A stretch of DNA of 64,000 nt from Kiritimatiellia bacterium. GTDB lineage: Bacteria > Verrucomicrobiota > Kiritimatiellia > RFP12 > UBA1067. Shown piece by piece: positions 1 through 7,828 of this stretch (positions are counted from its first letter, which is position 1; every line of letters starts with the position of its first letter). The stretch lies in NCBI GenBank assembly GCA_017406465.1, contig JAFQYM010000017.1:1-64000 (forward strand), in the 5' to 3' direction. Under the pieces are notes generated by a model. It was not told where the DNA came from. It saw only the letters and a list, made by a program, of their open reading frames with translations, and made no database searches. The position numbers and the translations under genes are program-made.

Positions 1-7
1 CTCAATT

Positions 8-736
8 TCAGTCCGGCTGCTGTCCGTCGTGCGCCTTCCATGCGCATTCGGTGATCTTCATGGCGGTGAAGACAGCAGTGAACGAGGAGTCCTCGGGCGA
101 GCAGGCGTAGATTCCGAAACGTATCTCGTCCGCCGCGGCGCGCATGTGGCAGACGCGCATCTGACTGAACTCGACGCCGTCATGGGAGCACTCGATGCAG
201 AAGTCGTCCGCTCTTCGCGAGAAGCGGTACCACATCGTCTTCACGTCGGCAGGAATCGCCGTCGTCGCCCAGTCGGAGTATCCGTCGTTCGTCACGACGC
301 TGCCGAGGTGCTGGAAGCTGTCGTTCTCGTACTCCACGGACGCTTTCAGCCAGTTCTCGCTGTCAAGATACATGACGACGCCGCACTGGTCGAAGCGATG
401 ATGACTCTGGGAGAAGTCCGTCTTTACGACGAAGCTAAAGTACTTCTCCCCGGTGCTCATCTGCAGGGCAGGCGCGTTGTCGTTGCGGAAATGGTAGTAT
501 GTGCGTTGCCAGAGGTCGGTGCGCGGAGCGGTTTTTATCGAAATCGCGCCGTTCTGGACGGAAAAGCCCGCTGGCTCGCGCGTCCACTTTAGAGAGACTG
601 CATCTATGCATCCGCCGTTGGCAAGCGCAATCGCGACCGCATCGTCGCGTTCATGCGCAACCTCCGGCAGGCTCGCGCACGACGTCGCAATCTGACACGC
701 GCCGACTGCTATTATCGTTTTCGACAGTTTCTTCAT
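8..736 (-). CDS. DUF1349-like secreted lipoprotein
   Basis: A 242-aa protein matching by eye the concanavalin-like DUF1349 fold: a beta-rich body with the typical WLK...E, LGSVVTN, SDW and WYR blocks and a DG...F..MR segment near the C-terminus. DUF1349 proteins are usually carbohydrate-binding-like modules; no enzymatic residues are evident. The first ~20 residues (MKKLSKTIIAVG...SC) form a lipoprotein-type signal peptide ending in a Cys, so the product probably sits in the envelope. The ORF can be opened four codons earlier at a TTG, but the ATG at 736 has a GAGG Shine-Dalgarno seven bases upstream and lies about 27 nt from a good -10 box. It appears to be transcribed alone. Confidence 0.72.
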   Translation of the reverse strand: MKKLSKTIIAVGACQIATSCASLPEVAHERDDAVAIALANGGCIDAVSLKWTREPAGFSVQNGAISIKTAPRTDLWQRTYYHFRNDNAPALQMSTGEKYFSFVVKTDFSQSHHRFDQCGVVMYLDSENWLKASVEYENDSFQHLGSVVTNDGYSDWATTAIPADVKTMWYRFSRRADDFCIECSHDGVEFSQMRVCHMRAAADEIRFGIYACSPEDSSFTAVFTAMKITECAWKAHDGQQPD

Positions 737-763
737 TTCGACCCTCAATTCGTTTATGCGTCA

Positions 764-775
764 ATTATACCAAAT
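764..775 (-). promoter_or_regulatory. TTTGGTATAAT-type extended -10 promoter
   Basis: Reads ATTTGGTATAAT on the minus strand, 27 nt upstream of the ATG at 736. It is the first of many copies of this motif in the window. Confidence 0.6.
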
Positions 776-800
776 CCCCTTCTTCCCGCATAGCCGCGCA

Positions 801-820
801 CCGCGGCAAATCCGCCGCGG
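801..820. repeat. CCGCGG palindromic repeat, copy 1
   Basis: A 20-bp sequence with CCGCGG at both ends that is repeated exactly at 3231-3250. Both copies lie just upstream of a promoter motif serving a minus-strand secreted protein. The ends can pair as a short hairpin. Confidence 0.7.
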
Positions 821-852
821 AGGACTAACCACAAAATAAAGGTTCTTCAAAG

Positions 853-1197
853 AATTTAGTGGAACAGCATGCCTCTAAGTAATAGAAACTCCGAGCGTTG
901 GGGCTCCCGCTACCGCTCCGCAGCTTCGCGCCACTCAACGACTTTGCATATGTCGATAGAAGTATTTGGGGATGCGACTGCGTCGCATAAATCGGCCGAA
1001 GGCCGCTCTAAACACTATGAATGGAGCCAATTGGTCGTGGTTGAAAAGCGCGAAGCAGTGAAGCGGGAATGCGCCTGTCGCGGAGCGATCAGGTTGCCCG
1101 ACGAGCAAAGCGAGGAGCCTTGCGAAGCAAGGTCGCAAGAGGTCGCGCGAGAACCCTAACCATCGGAGTTTTTACTCATACTCTTCCACTAAATACT
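853..1197. mobile_element. MITE-like element with long terminal inverted repeats
   Basis: About 345 bp with no credible ORF, bounded by imperfect inverted repeats of roughly 50 bp. ATTTAGTGGAA at 854-864 pairs with its complement at 1186-1196, and the match continues inward through AG.ATG, AGTAA, AACTCCGA and GTT.GGG with one 6-7 nt gap. The interior is full of short palindromes (GCGACTGCGTCGC near 975, CGGCCGAAGGCCG near 992, CCTTGCGAAGCAAGG near 1118). This fits a non-autonomous miniature transposon, or a large structured RNA whose closing stem is the terminal repeat. No transposase is present and no target duplication is clear. Together with the palindrome at 801 it accounts for the gene-free stretch 749-1247. 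Confidence 0.5.
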
Positions 1198-1247
1198 CCG
1201 AAGAGCCAAAATAAACGAAAACGGGACTATCGCGGGGTTGTCCCCAA

Positions 1248-2036
1248 TCACTCCACGTTGATTATACCTCGGCACTTGGGGTAGGACTTGCAGCCGTAGA
1301 ACGACTTGCCGTCGCCCCTGCGCTTGCGAAGGAGCATCTCGCCGCCGCAGTACGGACACAAAGGGGCGTCGCCTTCTCGCACAGAAGAATGACGCTTCTG
1401 CAGATTGGCAACATGACTGTCGATCTGCTTTTCGCTCAGTGTCCCCTGCCATTCGGCGATTGCAGAAGCGAGTTCATCCAGTTGACTGGGCTTGATCATC
1501 GGCGTGTTGTGCGAGAGAATGTACTCGGCAGCGCGGCGAGAATAGACCACGCCGTCAGGCATCTCCGTCTTGAACGTGCAATCTCCGGTGAACGCCACAA
1601 CGCCATGGAAATACGACTTGTCGATTCCGAGGTTGTCCGCGAGCGCGCAGATGTGCTTGTAGTTCTGCCTCATCGGATTTTGGAAGCGGCTCTTCTTGCG
1701 GTAGATGGACTGCGTCCACTCCTTGCTCTTCTCGTCGCCGAATATCCAGCCAGAGTATGTCTTCGTCTCGACGACGAAAACGCCGTACTGCGAAACGACG
1801 ATGTGGTCAATCTGCGTCGTCGTCCCGTCCGGCAGCGGCAGGTAGATGTCGTTCAGAATCCGGTACTCGTCCGGCAACCCTTTCCTCAGCCGTCCCGCCA
1901 CCAGCTTCTCGCCTCTTGCGCCCTTGCGCTTCGGGCTGTTCCACCACCAAAAGAACAGCTTCAACGCAATCACGAGAAAGAGAGCACCCCACAGCATCTT
2001 GAACATTGGCTGGAACGATTCCAGTATTTCATTCAT
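1248..2036 (-). CDS. NERD nuclease-like protein with topoisomerase zinc finger
   Basis: A 262-aa protein. Residues 10-32 are a membrane segment (MLWGALFLVIALKLFFWWW). Residues ~38-150 match the NERD (nuclease-related) domain, including GARGE, the DHIVVS segment and the E-T-K of VVETKTYSG, which fits the PD-(D/E)XK-type core of this family. The C-terminus carries a topoisomerase-type zinc finger (CPYCGGEMLLRK...FYGCKSYPKC). Membrane-anchored NERD-zinc-finger proteins are common and poorly characterised; nucleic acid binding or cleavage is an inference from the family. An AAAGGAG Shine-Dalgarno precedes the ATG. It follows the gene at 2068-3123 by 31 nt, so the two are probably co-transcribed. 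Confidence 0.8.
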   Translation of the reverse strand: MNEILESFQPMFKMLWGALFLVIALKLFFWWWNSPKRKGARGEKLVAGRLRKGLPDEYRILNDIYLPLPDGTTTQIDHIVVSQYGVFVVETKTYSGWIFGDEKSKEWTQSIYRKKSRFQNPMRQNYKHICALADNLGIDKSYFHGVVAFTGDCTFKTEMPDGVVYSRRAAEYILSHNTPMIKPSQLDELASAIAEWQGTLSEKQIDSHVANLQKRHSSVREGDAPLCPYCGGEMLLRKRRGDGKSFYGCKSYPKCRGIINVE

Positions 2037-2067
2037 TTATGCCGCTCCTTTGAGATGCCCTTTTGAT

Positions 2068-3123
2068 CTACTCGGTCAGCAGCCCTGTACCTTTACATGA
2101 CTCGCACTTTTTGCGACCAATGTAAACCTTACCCTTCCCCTTGCAATTGGGACATTTCGCTTTCTTGTCAGGGATCTTGTTCCCATTCAAATCCGTTATC
2201 CGCGTGGAGCGCACGACATATCCAGCCCCATCGCATTTATCGCATGTCTTTTCCGTGATAAACTTCTTCCCATCGCAGTCAGGGCAAGGGACACCGGCGT
2301 TCGGGGATTCTGCCTTATCCTCTTGTATCCCGTCCACTTTGGCACCAACCATGGGCTCTTCTTTCGCTGACGTGGCGAACTGTCGCCAAAATGAATTCGG
2401 CAACGATTTGCGACCATTGATGAAATCCCCTGCTTTAACCTTTGAAGACGCCAACCATTTTATTGTCGTGTTAAATTGCTGATCACAAAGAGCCGCTATC
2501 TTCGCCTCGCCATCTTCCTTGAAAATCCGCGCCATCTTCATGTCTTCTCTCACCTTGTCGCGCGCATCACCGTATCGTTTAATTATGACATTGATTTTGT
2601 CATCAGGCGAATAGATGTAGAAGCACTTTCCCCCTAAAATTTTAAATGTCCAAGTCACATTCTGAAAATCCTGTCCCAACATAACGCCTGTCTGTTTCCC
2701 CGGGAATGCGCGCAACACGACATTAATCTTGTGTGTCAACGAGATTGAAAGCCTGAAATAACACCCGAGACCCTCTCCTTTAAGAAGCGAATGAAAACGC
2801 TTGATTTCGTTCTTGGGCGGATACTCGCGCAGCTTCTCCTTCTTGAGCACACCAATCATGCCAAGATAATCTTTGCTCGCATGTAGTTTCTTCAGCTCGG
2901 TCCACTGTGGATCGTTCACGGCAAATTCCGAAATGTATCGCTTGAGATCTTCCTGGACATAGAAGTAGTCCCCAAGGTTGAATGATATGGGCGCGAAGAG
3001 CTCCTCGGCCAATGCCGCGCGCTCCCTTTGCTCCATATCAAGTTCAGGATCGACAACCCCGACGTTCTGGGCCGCACAATACCCGGCCAGACAAAAGGCA
3101 CCTGCAAGTAGAATCGCTCTCAT
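2068..3123 (-). CDS. Secreted protein with DnaJ-type zinc-finger repeats
   Basis: A 351-aa protein starting with a signal peptide (MRAILLAGAFCLAGYCAAQ). The middle ~230 residues have no family I recognise. The C-terminal ~75 residues hold four CxxCxG-type repeats (CPDCDG, CDKCDGAG, CPNCKGKG, CESCKGTG), as in the cysteine-rich domain of DnaJ but without a J-domain. Such domains bind zinc and often unfolded polypeptides. Export makes a chaperone or scaffold role in the envelope plausible but unproven. A promoter motif lies ~70 nt upstream, and the NERD gene follows 31 nt downstream. Confidence 0.75.
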   Translation of the reverse strand: MRAILLAGAFCLAGYCAAQNVGVVDPELDMEQRERAALAEELFAPISFNLGDYFYVQEDLKRYISEFAVNDPQWTELKKLHASKDYLGMIGVLKKEKLREYPPKNEIKRFHSLLKGEGLGCYFRLSISLTHKINVVLRAFPGKQTGVMLGQDFQNVTWTFKILGGKCFYIYSPDDKINVIIKRYGDARDKVREDMKMARIFKEDGEAKIAALCDQQFNTTIKWLASSKVKAGDFINGRKSLPNSFWRQFATSAKEEPMVGAKVDGIQEDKAESPNAGVPCPDCDGKKFITEKTCDKCDGAGYVVRSTRITDLNGNKIPDKKAKCPNCKGKGKVYIGRKKCESCKGTGLLTE

Positions 3124-3191
3124 GAATTATCCTCCTTGGCTATGACTCATGATTCAAATCATTGCTATCCTGTTCTATTAGGTTCGCAAGT

Positions 3192-3205
3192 AGTATAACA
3201 AAATG
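3192..3205 (-). promoter_or_regulatory. Extended -10 promoter motif
   Basis: Reads CATTTTGTTATACT on the minus strand, a variant of the TTTTGGTATAAT motif, ~70 nt upstream of the ATG at 3123. Confidence 0.4.
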
Positions 3206-3230
3206 CACTATCTTGCGCAATTCACTGCAA

Positions 3231-3250
3231 CCGCGGCAAATCCGCCGCGG
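3231..3250. repeat. CCGCGG palindromic repeat, copy 2
   Basis: Exact 20-bp copy of the sequence at 801-820, again immediately upstream of a promoter-like motif for a secreted protein. It lies in the gene-poor stretch 3124-3552, which otherwise holds only a doubtful short ORF and a direct repeat (CTGTATCAAT) near 3428 and 3440. Confidence 0.7.
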
Positions 3251-3255
3251 GGTTT

Positions 3256-3405
3256 CTAAAATGCTTTTAGATGCGCTTTGGGCGCTGTCGCGAACTGTCG
3301 CGGAACGCCCTTCCCGACAGCACCCTTCATCGGCGGCTTCATCCCCGCCTTCGCGCGCTGCTGCTTCTGCATCGCCGCCAATCTTCTCGTCTTCACAAGT
3401 CCCAT
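3256..3405 (-). CDS. Possible 49-aa basic protein or gene remnant
   Basis: A closed minus-strand ORF beginning MGLVKTRRLAAMQKQQRAKA and continuing as a Lys/Arg-, Gly- and Pro-rich peptide. Third-position G/C preference resembles real genes here. It has only a weak GGAT upstream and an in-frame stop seven codons before the ATG. I recognise no family; it could be a small nucleic-acid-binding protein or the tail of a decayed gene. Confidence 0.28.
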   Translation of the reverse strand: MGLVKTRRLAAMQKQQRAKAGMKPPMKGAVGKGVPRQFATAPKAHLKAF

Positions 3406-3552
3406 GACATCCGCATATGATTGCTACTGTATCAATCAAGCTGTATCAATAAGCTTTGACTCTTTCAAGCTCTCTGTACCCCATGGCACAAATCAAATCC
3501 ATTGCCGATAACAAATAGTGTTTTGCAGTCCATAAGCAGAATTTATAATGTT

Positions 3553-4401
3553 TTAGTTTCTCTCAACGACGCACCATTGCTCACCAGAAACAATCAAATG
3601 ATCCAGCACTTCAACGCCAATTTTTGTGCCTAACCATTTGAGCCGATCTGTAAGTTCATAATCCTGTGCACTAGGCCTTATATCACCACTCGGATGGTTG
3701 TGTGCAACAACAATCGCTTTTGCACTGACTTGCAATGCAGCAAAAAAGACCTCACCGGGATCGACGGTCGTCGTAGATGCATCCCCAATCGAGACAAGAA
3801 CCGGCTCTGCAATAACGCGGCGGCTTTCGTCCAGGGGTAAAACAAAGAAACCCTCGTTCACACCAGCAATGGGCATCGCCAGACAGAAAAGTTCTGCCGC
3901 GTTCTCGGACGACGCAATGCGCTCACCGACAGACCTCGCCAGCCGATCCACGGCCGTCACATGCGCGGCAAACGTGGATGGCAACTGCCACATCCCAACA
4001 TTCCCACGGCAGGGAATCGGATGATCAAAGGCGACCACCTCAGACAAATCCCACCAATAGTCATTCCCCTCATCCCAATTGACATTCCCGCCTCGTTCGT
4101 CCCCATCGATTAGCACGAGATCGTTACGCTTCCGAGATGCATAATCACAAGCACCGACAATCCTGCCGGGCCAGTCCTTCACCTCGCGCCAAGACGGCAG
4201 CTTCTCGAAATCCTCCGGCGGCAGATTCATCGATGCCCACGCGATGAACTGTCCGTACTCTTCCTTGCAGAACGACTTGGAACACGAAATCGCCGCCCTT
4301 CCCTCACTTGGCGACGGCCACACACTGCGATTCTCCGACCTCTTGATTCCACACAGAATCAAGATCGCATAGGAACCAGTGCATGTGAAAGCGTATTCCA
4401 T
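3553..4401 (-). CDS. ASCH-RadC (JAB) fusion protein
   Basis: A 282-aa protein with two parts. Residues ~10-155 look like an ASCH domain, a PUA-like fold that binds nucleic acids or modified nucleosides: LILCGIKRSENRSVW, GRAAIS, GRIVGACDY and a closing GNVGMWQLP. Residues ~160-282 are a RadC/JAB domain with the metal motif HNHPSGDIRPSAQD at ~234-247 and an upstream Glu (PGEVFF). RadC proteins frequent mobile and defence loci and lack a settled function. I do not recall this fusion as a standard architecture. It is the last gene of the island operon, 7 nt after its neighbour. Recognition of a modified base by the ASCH part is an inference. Confidence 0.75.
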   Translation of the reverse strand: MEYAFTCTGSYAILILCGIKRSENRSVWPSPSEGRAAISCSKSFCKEEYGQFIAWASMNLPPEDFEKLPSWREVKDWPGRIVGACDYASRKRNDLVLIDGDERGGNVNWDEGNDYWWDLSEVVAFDHPIPCRGNVGMWQLPSTFAAHVTAVDRLARSVGERIASSENAAELFCLAMPIAGVNEGFFVLPLDESRRVIAEPVLVSIGDASTTTVDPGEVFFAALQVSAKAIVVAHNHPSGDIRPSAQDYELTDRLKWLGTKIGVEVLDHLIVSGEQWCVVERN

Positions 4402-4408
4402 CTTGTTT

Positions 4409-4714
4409 CTATATCATCTTATCATGTAATTCAACCATCATTTCTAACGACGGCGAATCTCCGGAGAAATCAATATTAACAGTTCCATATAAATCGCCGC
4501 CCATCCATTCCGCAACCTTCTCGCAGATGCTTCGCATCTCAAGGGCAGTCAACTGTTCAGCAAAAACGAACGACACCTTACCCAGAATCCGCCCATCCTT
4601 CTCATTCCAACATTTCAAACCAAGCAAGGCAAGCGAATACTTGTCACCAAACATCCATTTGAATTGCTTATGCTTCATTCCCTCAAAGACTGACATGTCA
4701 ACACGTGATTCCAT
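4409..4714 (-). CDS. Small hypothetical protein of the defence island
   Basis: A 101-aa acidic protein with no family I recognise. It reads as an alternating alpha/beta domain (KYSLALLGLKCWNE, GKVSFVFAEQLTALEM, LYGTVNIDFSG). An alternative ATG lies six codons in, but the first has an AGGATC stretch upstream at suitable spacing. It sits 21 nt after the nuclease candidate and 7 nt before the ASCH-RadC gene, so it belongs to the same transcript. An accessory or immunity role is conceivable from position only. Confidence 0.6.
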   Translation of the reverse strand: MESRVDMSVFEGMKHKQFKWMFGDKYSLALLGLKCWNEKDGRILGKVSFVFAEQLTALEMRSICEKVAEWMGGDLYGTVNIDFSGDSPSLEMMVELHDKMI

Positions 4715-4735
4715 TATTTGGATCCTCGCATCTCG

Positions 4736-6007
4736 TCACGTACGCTCATAGATTCTTAGAAATTCCTTCATCTTGTTGGGAATCTTATACTTTGGTTTTC
4801 GGTCTTTGCCAGCGCAAGGGCTTGGTCGATATACCCCTAAATAAGGGATTGTACTTCTGGTTATCTCATAGATGTCCATTTTATGGATCTTGATCGCATA
4901 CTTCATTCGCTTGCTGTAGGACATCAAATTGTCAAGTTTACCCAACTTCTGGTTCCACCACTTTGTCGTTACATACCCATGTTCGGAATCTTTCTCTGGC
5001 GTGAAATCGAGCGCGACATACCAGAGACGCCCACCTTTTTCCAAGACAAGGAAATCAATGTTTTCTTTCAGATTCCCCTGAACATCTTTTTTCTGCGCAT
5101 CCGATTTCATATCCCCATAGAACCAATCCTCATAAGGAAAGCGCAAATCAAAATCAAGTTGGTCTTCGCCTTTCTTCGACCACCAGATGATATTGTCAGT
5201 GGGATGTTCCCGCAGATATCGTTCAACGAAAAACTCATAGTACCAACCTTCCCATGCGCCTTGATTCATTCTGGTCGTATCTTTTGCCTCCATCATTTCT
5301 TGGAAACAGTCTATACCTTTAAGGTACCTAGGCATTGAATCAAACATTGTTCCAATATATTCAAGAACTTCGCGATCCTTTCTGACTACGTCAATCTCAT
5401 CTTTTCCCCTGATGCTATCAATATGCTTAATAAAATTTATCTTATCAAGGACAAGTATCTCATTCCCCGATTTGTCAAGTCGCCTGTAAACGCCCCTCTT
5501 CTGTGCGTTCTGCAAATCAATGGTATGCACATGTGCAGCTGAATTATGAGTAGGTCGCCCAGCATATGTATTCGAACTGAAGCACACAAAAAGAAACACA
5601 CCATGCTTACCATCCGGAAAGTAGTGATAAATACCAAGCAAAATTGTCTCGATATTCTTTGCATGATTCATCCTGTAGATACTTGGGAAATCTTTGCCGA
5701 CTTGTATTCGTTTCTTGTCTGATCCCCAATCTCCGCCAAGATGATTAATGTTTCTTGTATAGAAGCACACCCCTCGCCCCATTTTATTGATCGGCGGCAA
5801 GTATACTCGCCCATTCATCTTCTGCCAATCTGGAAAACATTTCATGAGTAGGTTTTGTATTTCCTTGGCCGCGAATTTCTGATCATAGCCCAAGCATATT
5901 ACGCTGCCATCCACGAGAACCTGATCTATTCTCTTCGGTTTAATTCGGCAGCCGGGCATGATCCGTCCATGCTCAGCCCACGATCCCTTCTTGTAAATCG
6001 TCGCCAT
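4736..6007 (-). CDS. Putative PD-(D/E)XK restriction endonuclease
   Basis: A 423-aa protein I cannot place in a named family. Its context and a plausible nuclease core suggest the restriction partner of the adjacent methyltransferase. Around residues 250-310 a helix with Glu (GAWEGWYYEFFVERYL) is followed by DQLDFDLRFPYEDWFYGDMK: the Asp of DLRF, a short hairpin, then D-M-K, consistent with the PD...(D/E)xK pattern. The C-terminus is basic and Tyr-rich. The start has a near-perfect AGGAGGTGA Shine-Dalgarno that overlaps the upstream methyltransferase stop, so the pair should be translated together. Cleavage activity is an inference. Confidence 0.6.
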   Translation of the reverse strand: MATIYKKGSWAEHGRIMPGCRIKPKRIDQVLVDGSVICLGYDQKFAAKEIQNLLMKCFPDWQKMNGRVYLPPINKMGRGVCFYTRNINHLGGDWGSDKKRIQVGKDFPSIYRMNHAKNIETILLGIYHYFPDGKHGVFLFVCFSSNTYAGRPTHNSAAHVHTIDLQNAQKRGVYRRLDKSGNEILVLDKINFIKHIDSIRGKDEIDVVRKDREVLEYIGTMFDSMPRYLKGIDCFQEMMEAKDTTRMNQGAWEGWYYEFFVERYLREHPTDNIIWWSKKGEDQLDFDLRFPYEDWFYGDMKSDAQKKDVQGNLKENIDFLVLEKGGRLWYVALDFTPEKDSEHGYVTTKWWNQKLGKLDNLMSYSKRMKYAIKIHKMDIYEITRSTIPYLGVYRPSPCAGKDRKPKYKIPNKMKEFLRIYERT

Positions 6008-6017
6008 AAATCACCTC

Positions 6018-7817
6018 CTAGAAGTTCGCTCCTACTTCCTGAAACAGGCTTTGCGCACAACGCTTGATTACTTCAACATTTACAGCATTCCCAAACTGTT
6101 TATACGCCTGATGCATATTAGGATTTGGTATGAATTTGTCGTCAAAACTCTGTAAACGCGCCGCTTCTCTGACAGTCATTCTACGGCGATACTTACCAAT
6201 AATCGGCATTTGCACGATTGCGACCAAAGCAGGCGCACAATCTGGCCTTTTTATCCTCAGTCCAGATGGCCGGAACTGCATAAAAGCATCCCAAGCCGAG
6301 GCCACCGACTTGCCGCACTGCCATTCCATTTTTCGCATAGTTGGCGTGAAGTGAGAAAGATGGTTGTGTCGTTTTAGCCAGCCATCTATGAACGCCTTGT
6401 TATTTTTATACAACTGGTTATTTTTTTTTACGAACAACTGTTTCCATTCTGGCATTTCATCTGGACCAGTAGGCGGCGGCACTTTAAACCAATCAAGCCA
6501 AATCGGAAATCCAATAACCTTCTCCTTGATTCCATGATAAAACTCATCCCATGTATCTATAGCCTCAATCTCCTGCTTCGACAATTCATACTCTGGATCA
6601 TGATTATCACATTCCAATATATCGTCAAGTCTACATTGATCCTTTGACTTTGGCCTTGGCAGTTGTATCTCCAATGGCAAATCAGCATGTTCCGGAGCGT
6701 AAACGCCAAGGACTACCACACGTTCACGCAGTTGCGGCACACCAAAAAAATGAGGACTTACGATCAATGGTTCTGGCGTGAGTCTATAACCAAGTTCAAC
6801 CAAATGACTATGAATAGTTTTCCATGTATTCCCGTTATCGTGCGCTACAAGATTCCTAACATTCTCGAGTATTATGTATTTCGTGTGGTGGTATCTTAAT
6901 ATACGTTCAATATCGAAAAAGAGCGTCCCTTTAGTTTCATCTTCAAATCCTTCCTGTTTTCCTGCTTTAGAAAATGGCTGACAGGGAAATCCCGCGCATA
7001 AAACATCATGTACCGGAATGTCTTTTTCGTCAATCTTGGTTATATCTCCAAACGGGACAATCCCATAATTCGTCTCATATGTTTTCTGCGCGTCTTTATC
7101 CCATTCTGAAGCAAACACGCACTTGCCTCCCAATGCGTGCATCGCAAGGTGAAATCCACCTATACCCGCAAATAAATCGATAAACGTAAATTTAGGATGC
7201 GCTGGTGGCGGGAATGGAACTGTGGGTTTGATTGCCTCCATATTTGGCAAATCCCAAAAACGTAGTTGCACCGCCGCTTCGCAAACGCGCAACCGCTCAC
7301 GCGGCAACTTGGAAAGTTCAGTCGGCAGATAATCGGCGAGGCTTCCGAACTCGCCACCGTCGTGGAATTGCTTGATGGCCTTCGCCACCTTCTTCGACCG
7401 CCCGCTGGAGAAGTCACTCACACGGGCAAAGACGGTTGTGCCTTCAATCTTCGGACCATACGCAAGGCTCTTGGTCTTAAAGACCAAATACCGCATGTGT
7501 CTACTTGGTCCTAGTTTCTTGTATGTCGGATTCGCCGCGAGGAACTCATCCTTGGTCTGAATGCCGACAAACTCTGCGGAGAAGCAATGCCTCTTCGCAT
7601 TCGCGCTCGCATACAACCACAACTCCTTGACATTAGCGCAGGACTCCGGTTTCAGCTCATCGCCTTCGCCGATGGGGTAATTGTACACACTGTTCTTCCG
7701 AATCCACGCAAGTTGTTTTTCCTTGTATGTTCCAACAAGGACTACACCAACGTCAGCAACCGCATCCTTCTTTGGTGCGATCTTCGATTTCTTAGCCCTT
7801 AAAAGTTTCTGTGCCAT
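6018..7817 (-). CDS. DNA (cytosine-5) methyltransferase with N-terminal extension
   Basis: A 599-aa C5-cytosine methyltransferase. Catalytic motifs run in canonical order: motif I FIDLFAGIGG (~212-221), motif IV GFPCQPFS with the nucleophilic Cys (~281), motif VI ENVRNL, motif VIII QLRERV, a target-recognition stretch, and motifs IX/X (REAARLQ...FGNAV). It carries ~210 extra N-terminal residues (VGVVLVGTYKEKQLAWIRKN...) that I do not recognise and that may read sequence or regulate activity. It is translationally close to the nuclease candidate (10-nt gap with shared Shine-Dalgarno) and 11 nt after the DUF262 gene. It is probably the modification half of a type II restriction-modification pair. 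Confidence 0.9.
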   Translation of the reverse strand: MAQKLLRAKKSKIAPKKDAVADVGVVLVGTYKEKQLAWIRKNSVYNYPIGEGDELKPESCANVKELWLYASANAKRHCFSAEFVGIQTKDEFLAANPTYKKLGPSRHMRYLVFKTKSLAYGPKIEGTTVFARVSDFSSGRSKKVAKAIKQFHDGGEFGSLADYLPTELSKLPRERLRVCEAAVQLRFWDLPNMEAIKPTVPFPPPAHPKFTFIDLFAGIGGFHLAMHALGGKCVFASEWDKDAQKTYETNYGIVPFGDITKIDEKDIPVHDVLCAGFPCQPFSKAGKQEGFEDETKGTLFFDIERILRYHHTKYIILENVRNLVAHDNGNTWKTIHSHLVELGYRLTPEPLIVSPHFFGVPQLRERVVVLGVYAPEHADLPLEIQLPRPKSKDQCRLDDILECDNHDPEYELSKQEIEAIDTWDEFYHGIKEKVIGFPIWLDWFKVPPPTGPDEMPEWKQLFVKKNNQLYKNNKAFIDGWLKRHNHLSHFTPTMRKMEWQCGKSVASAWDAFMQFRPSGLRIKRPDCAPALVAIVQMPIIGKYRRRMTVREAARLQSFDDKFIPNPNMHQAYKQFGNAVNVEVIKRCAQSLFQEVGANF

Positions 7818-7828
7818 TTTTCACCTTC

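Noticed and set aside
3140-3439. 99-aa minus-strand ORF
   Set aside because: It spans the CCGCGG palindrome in a frame with poor codon pattern; the shorter ORF in another frame at 3256-3405 looks better, and even that is doubtful.
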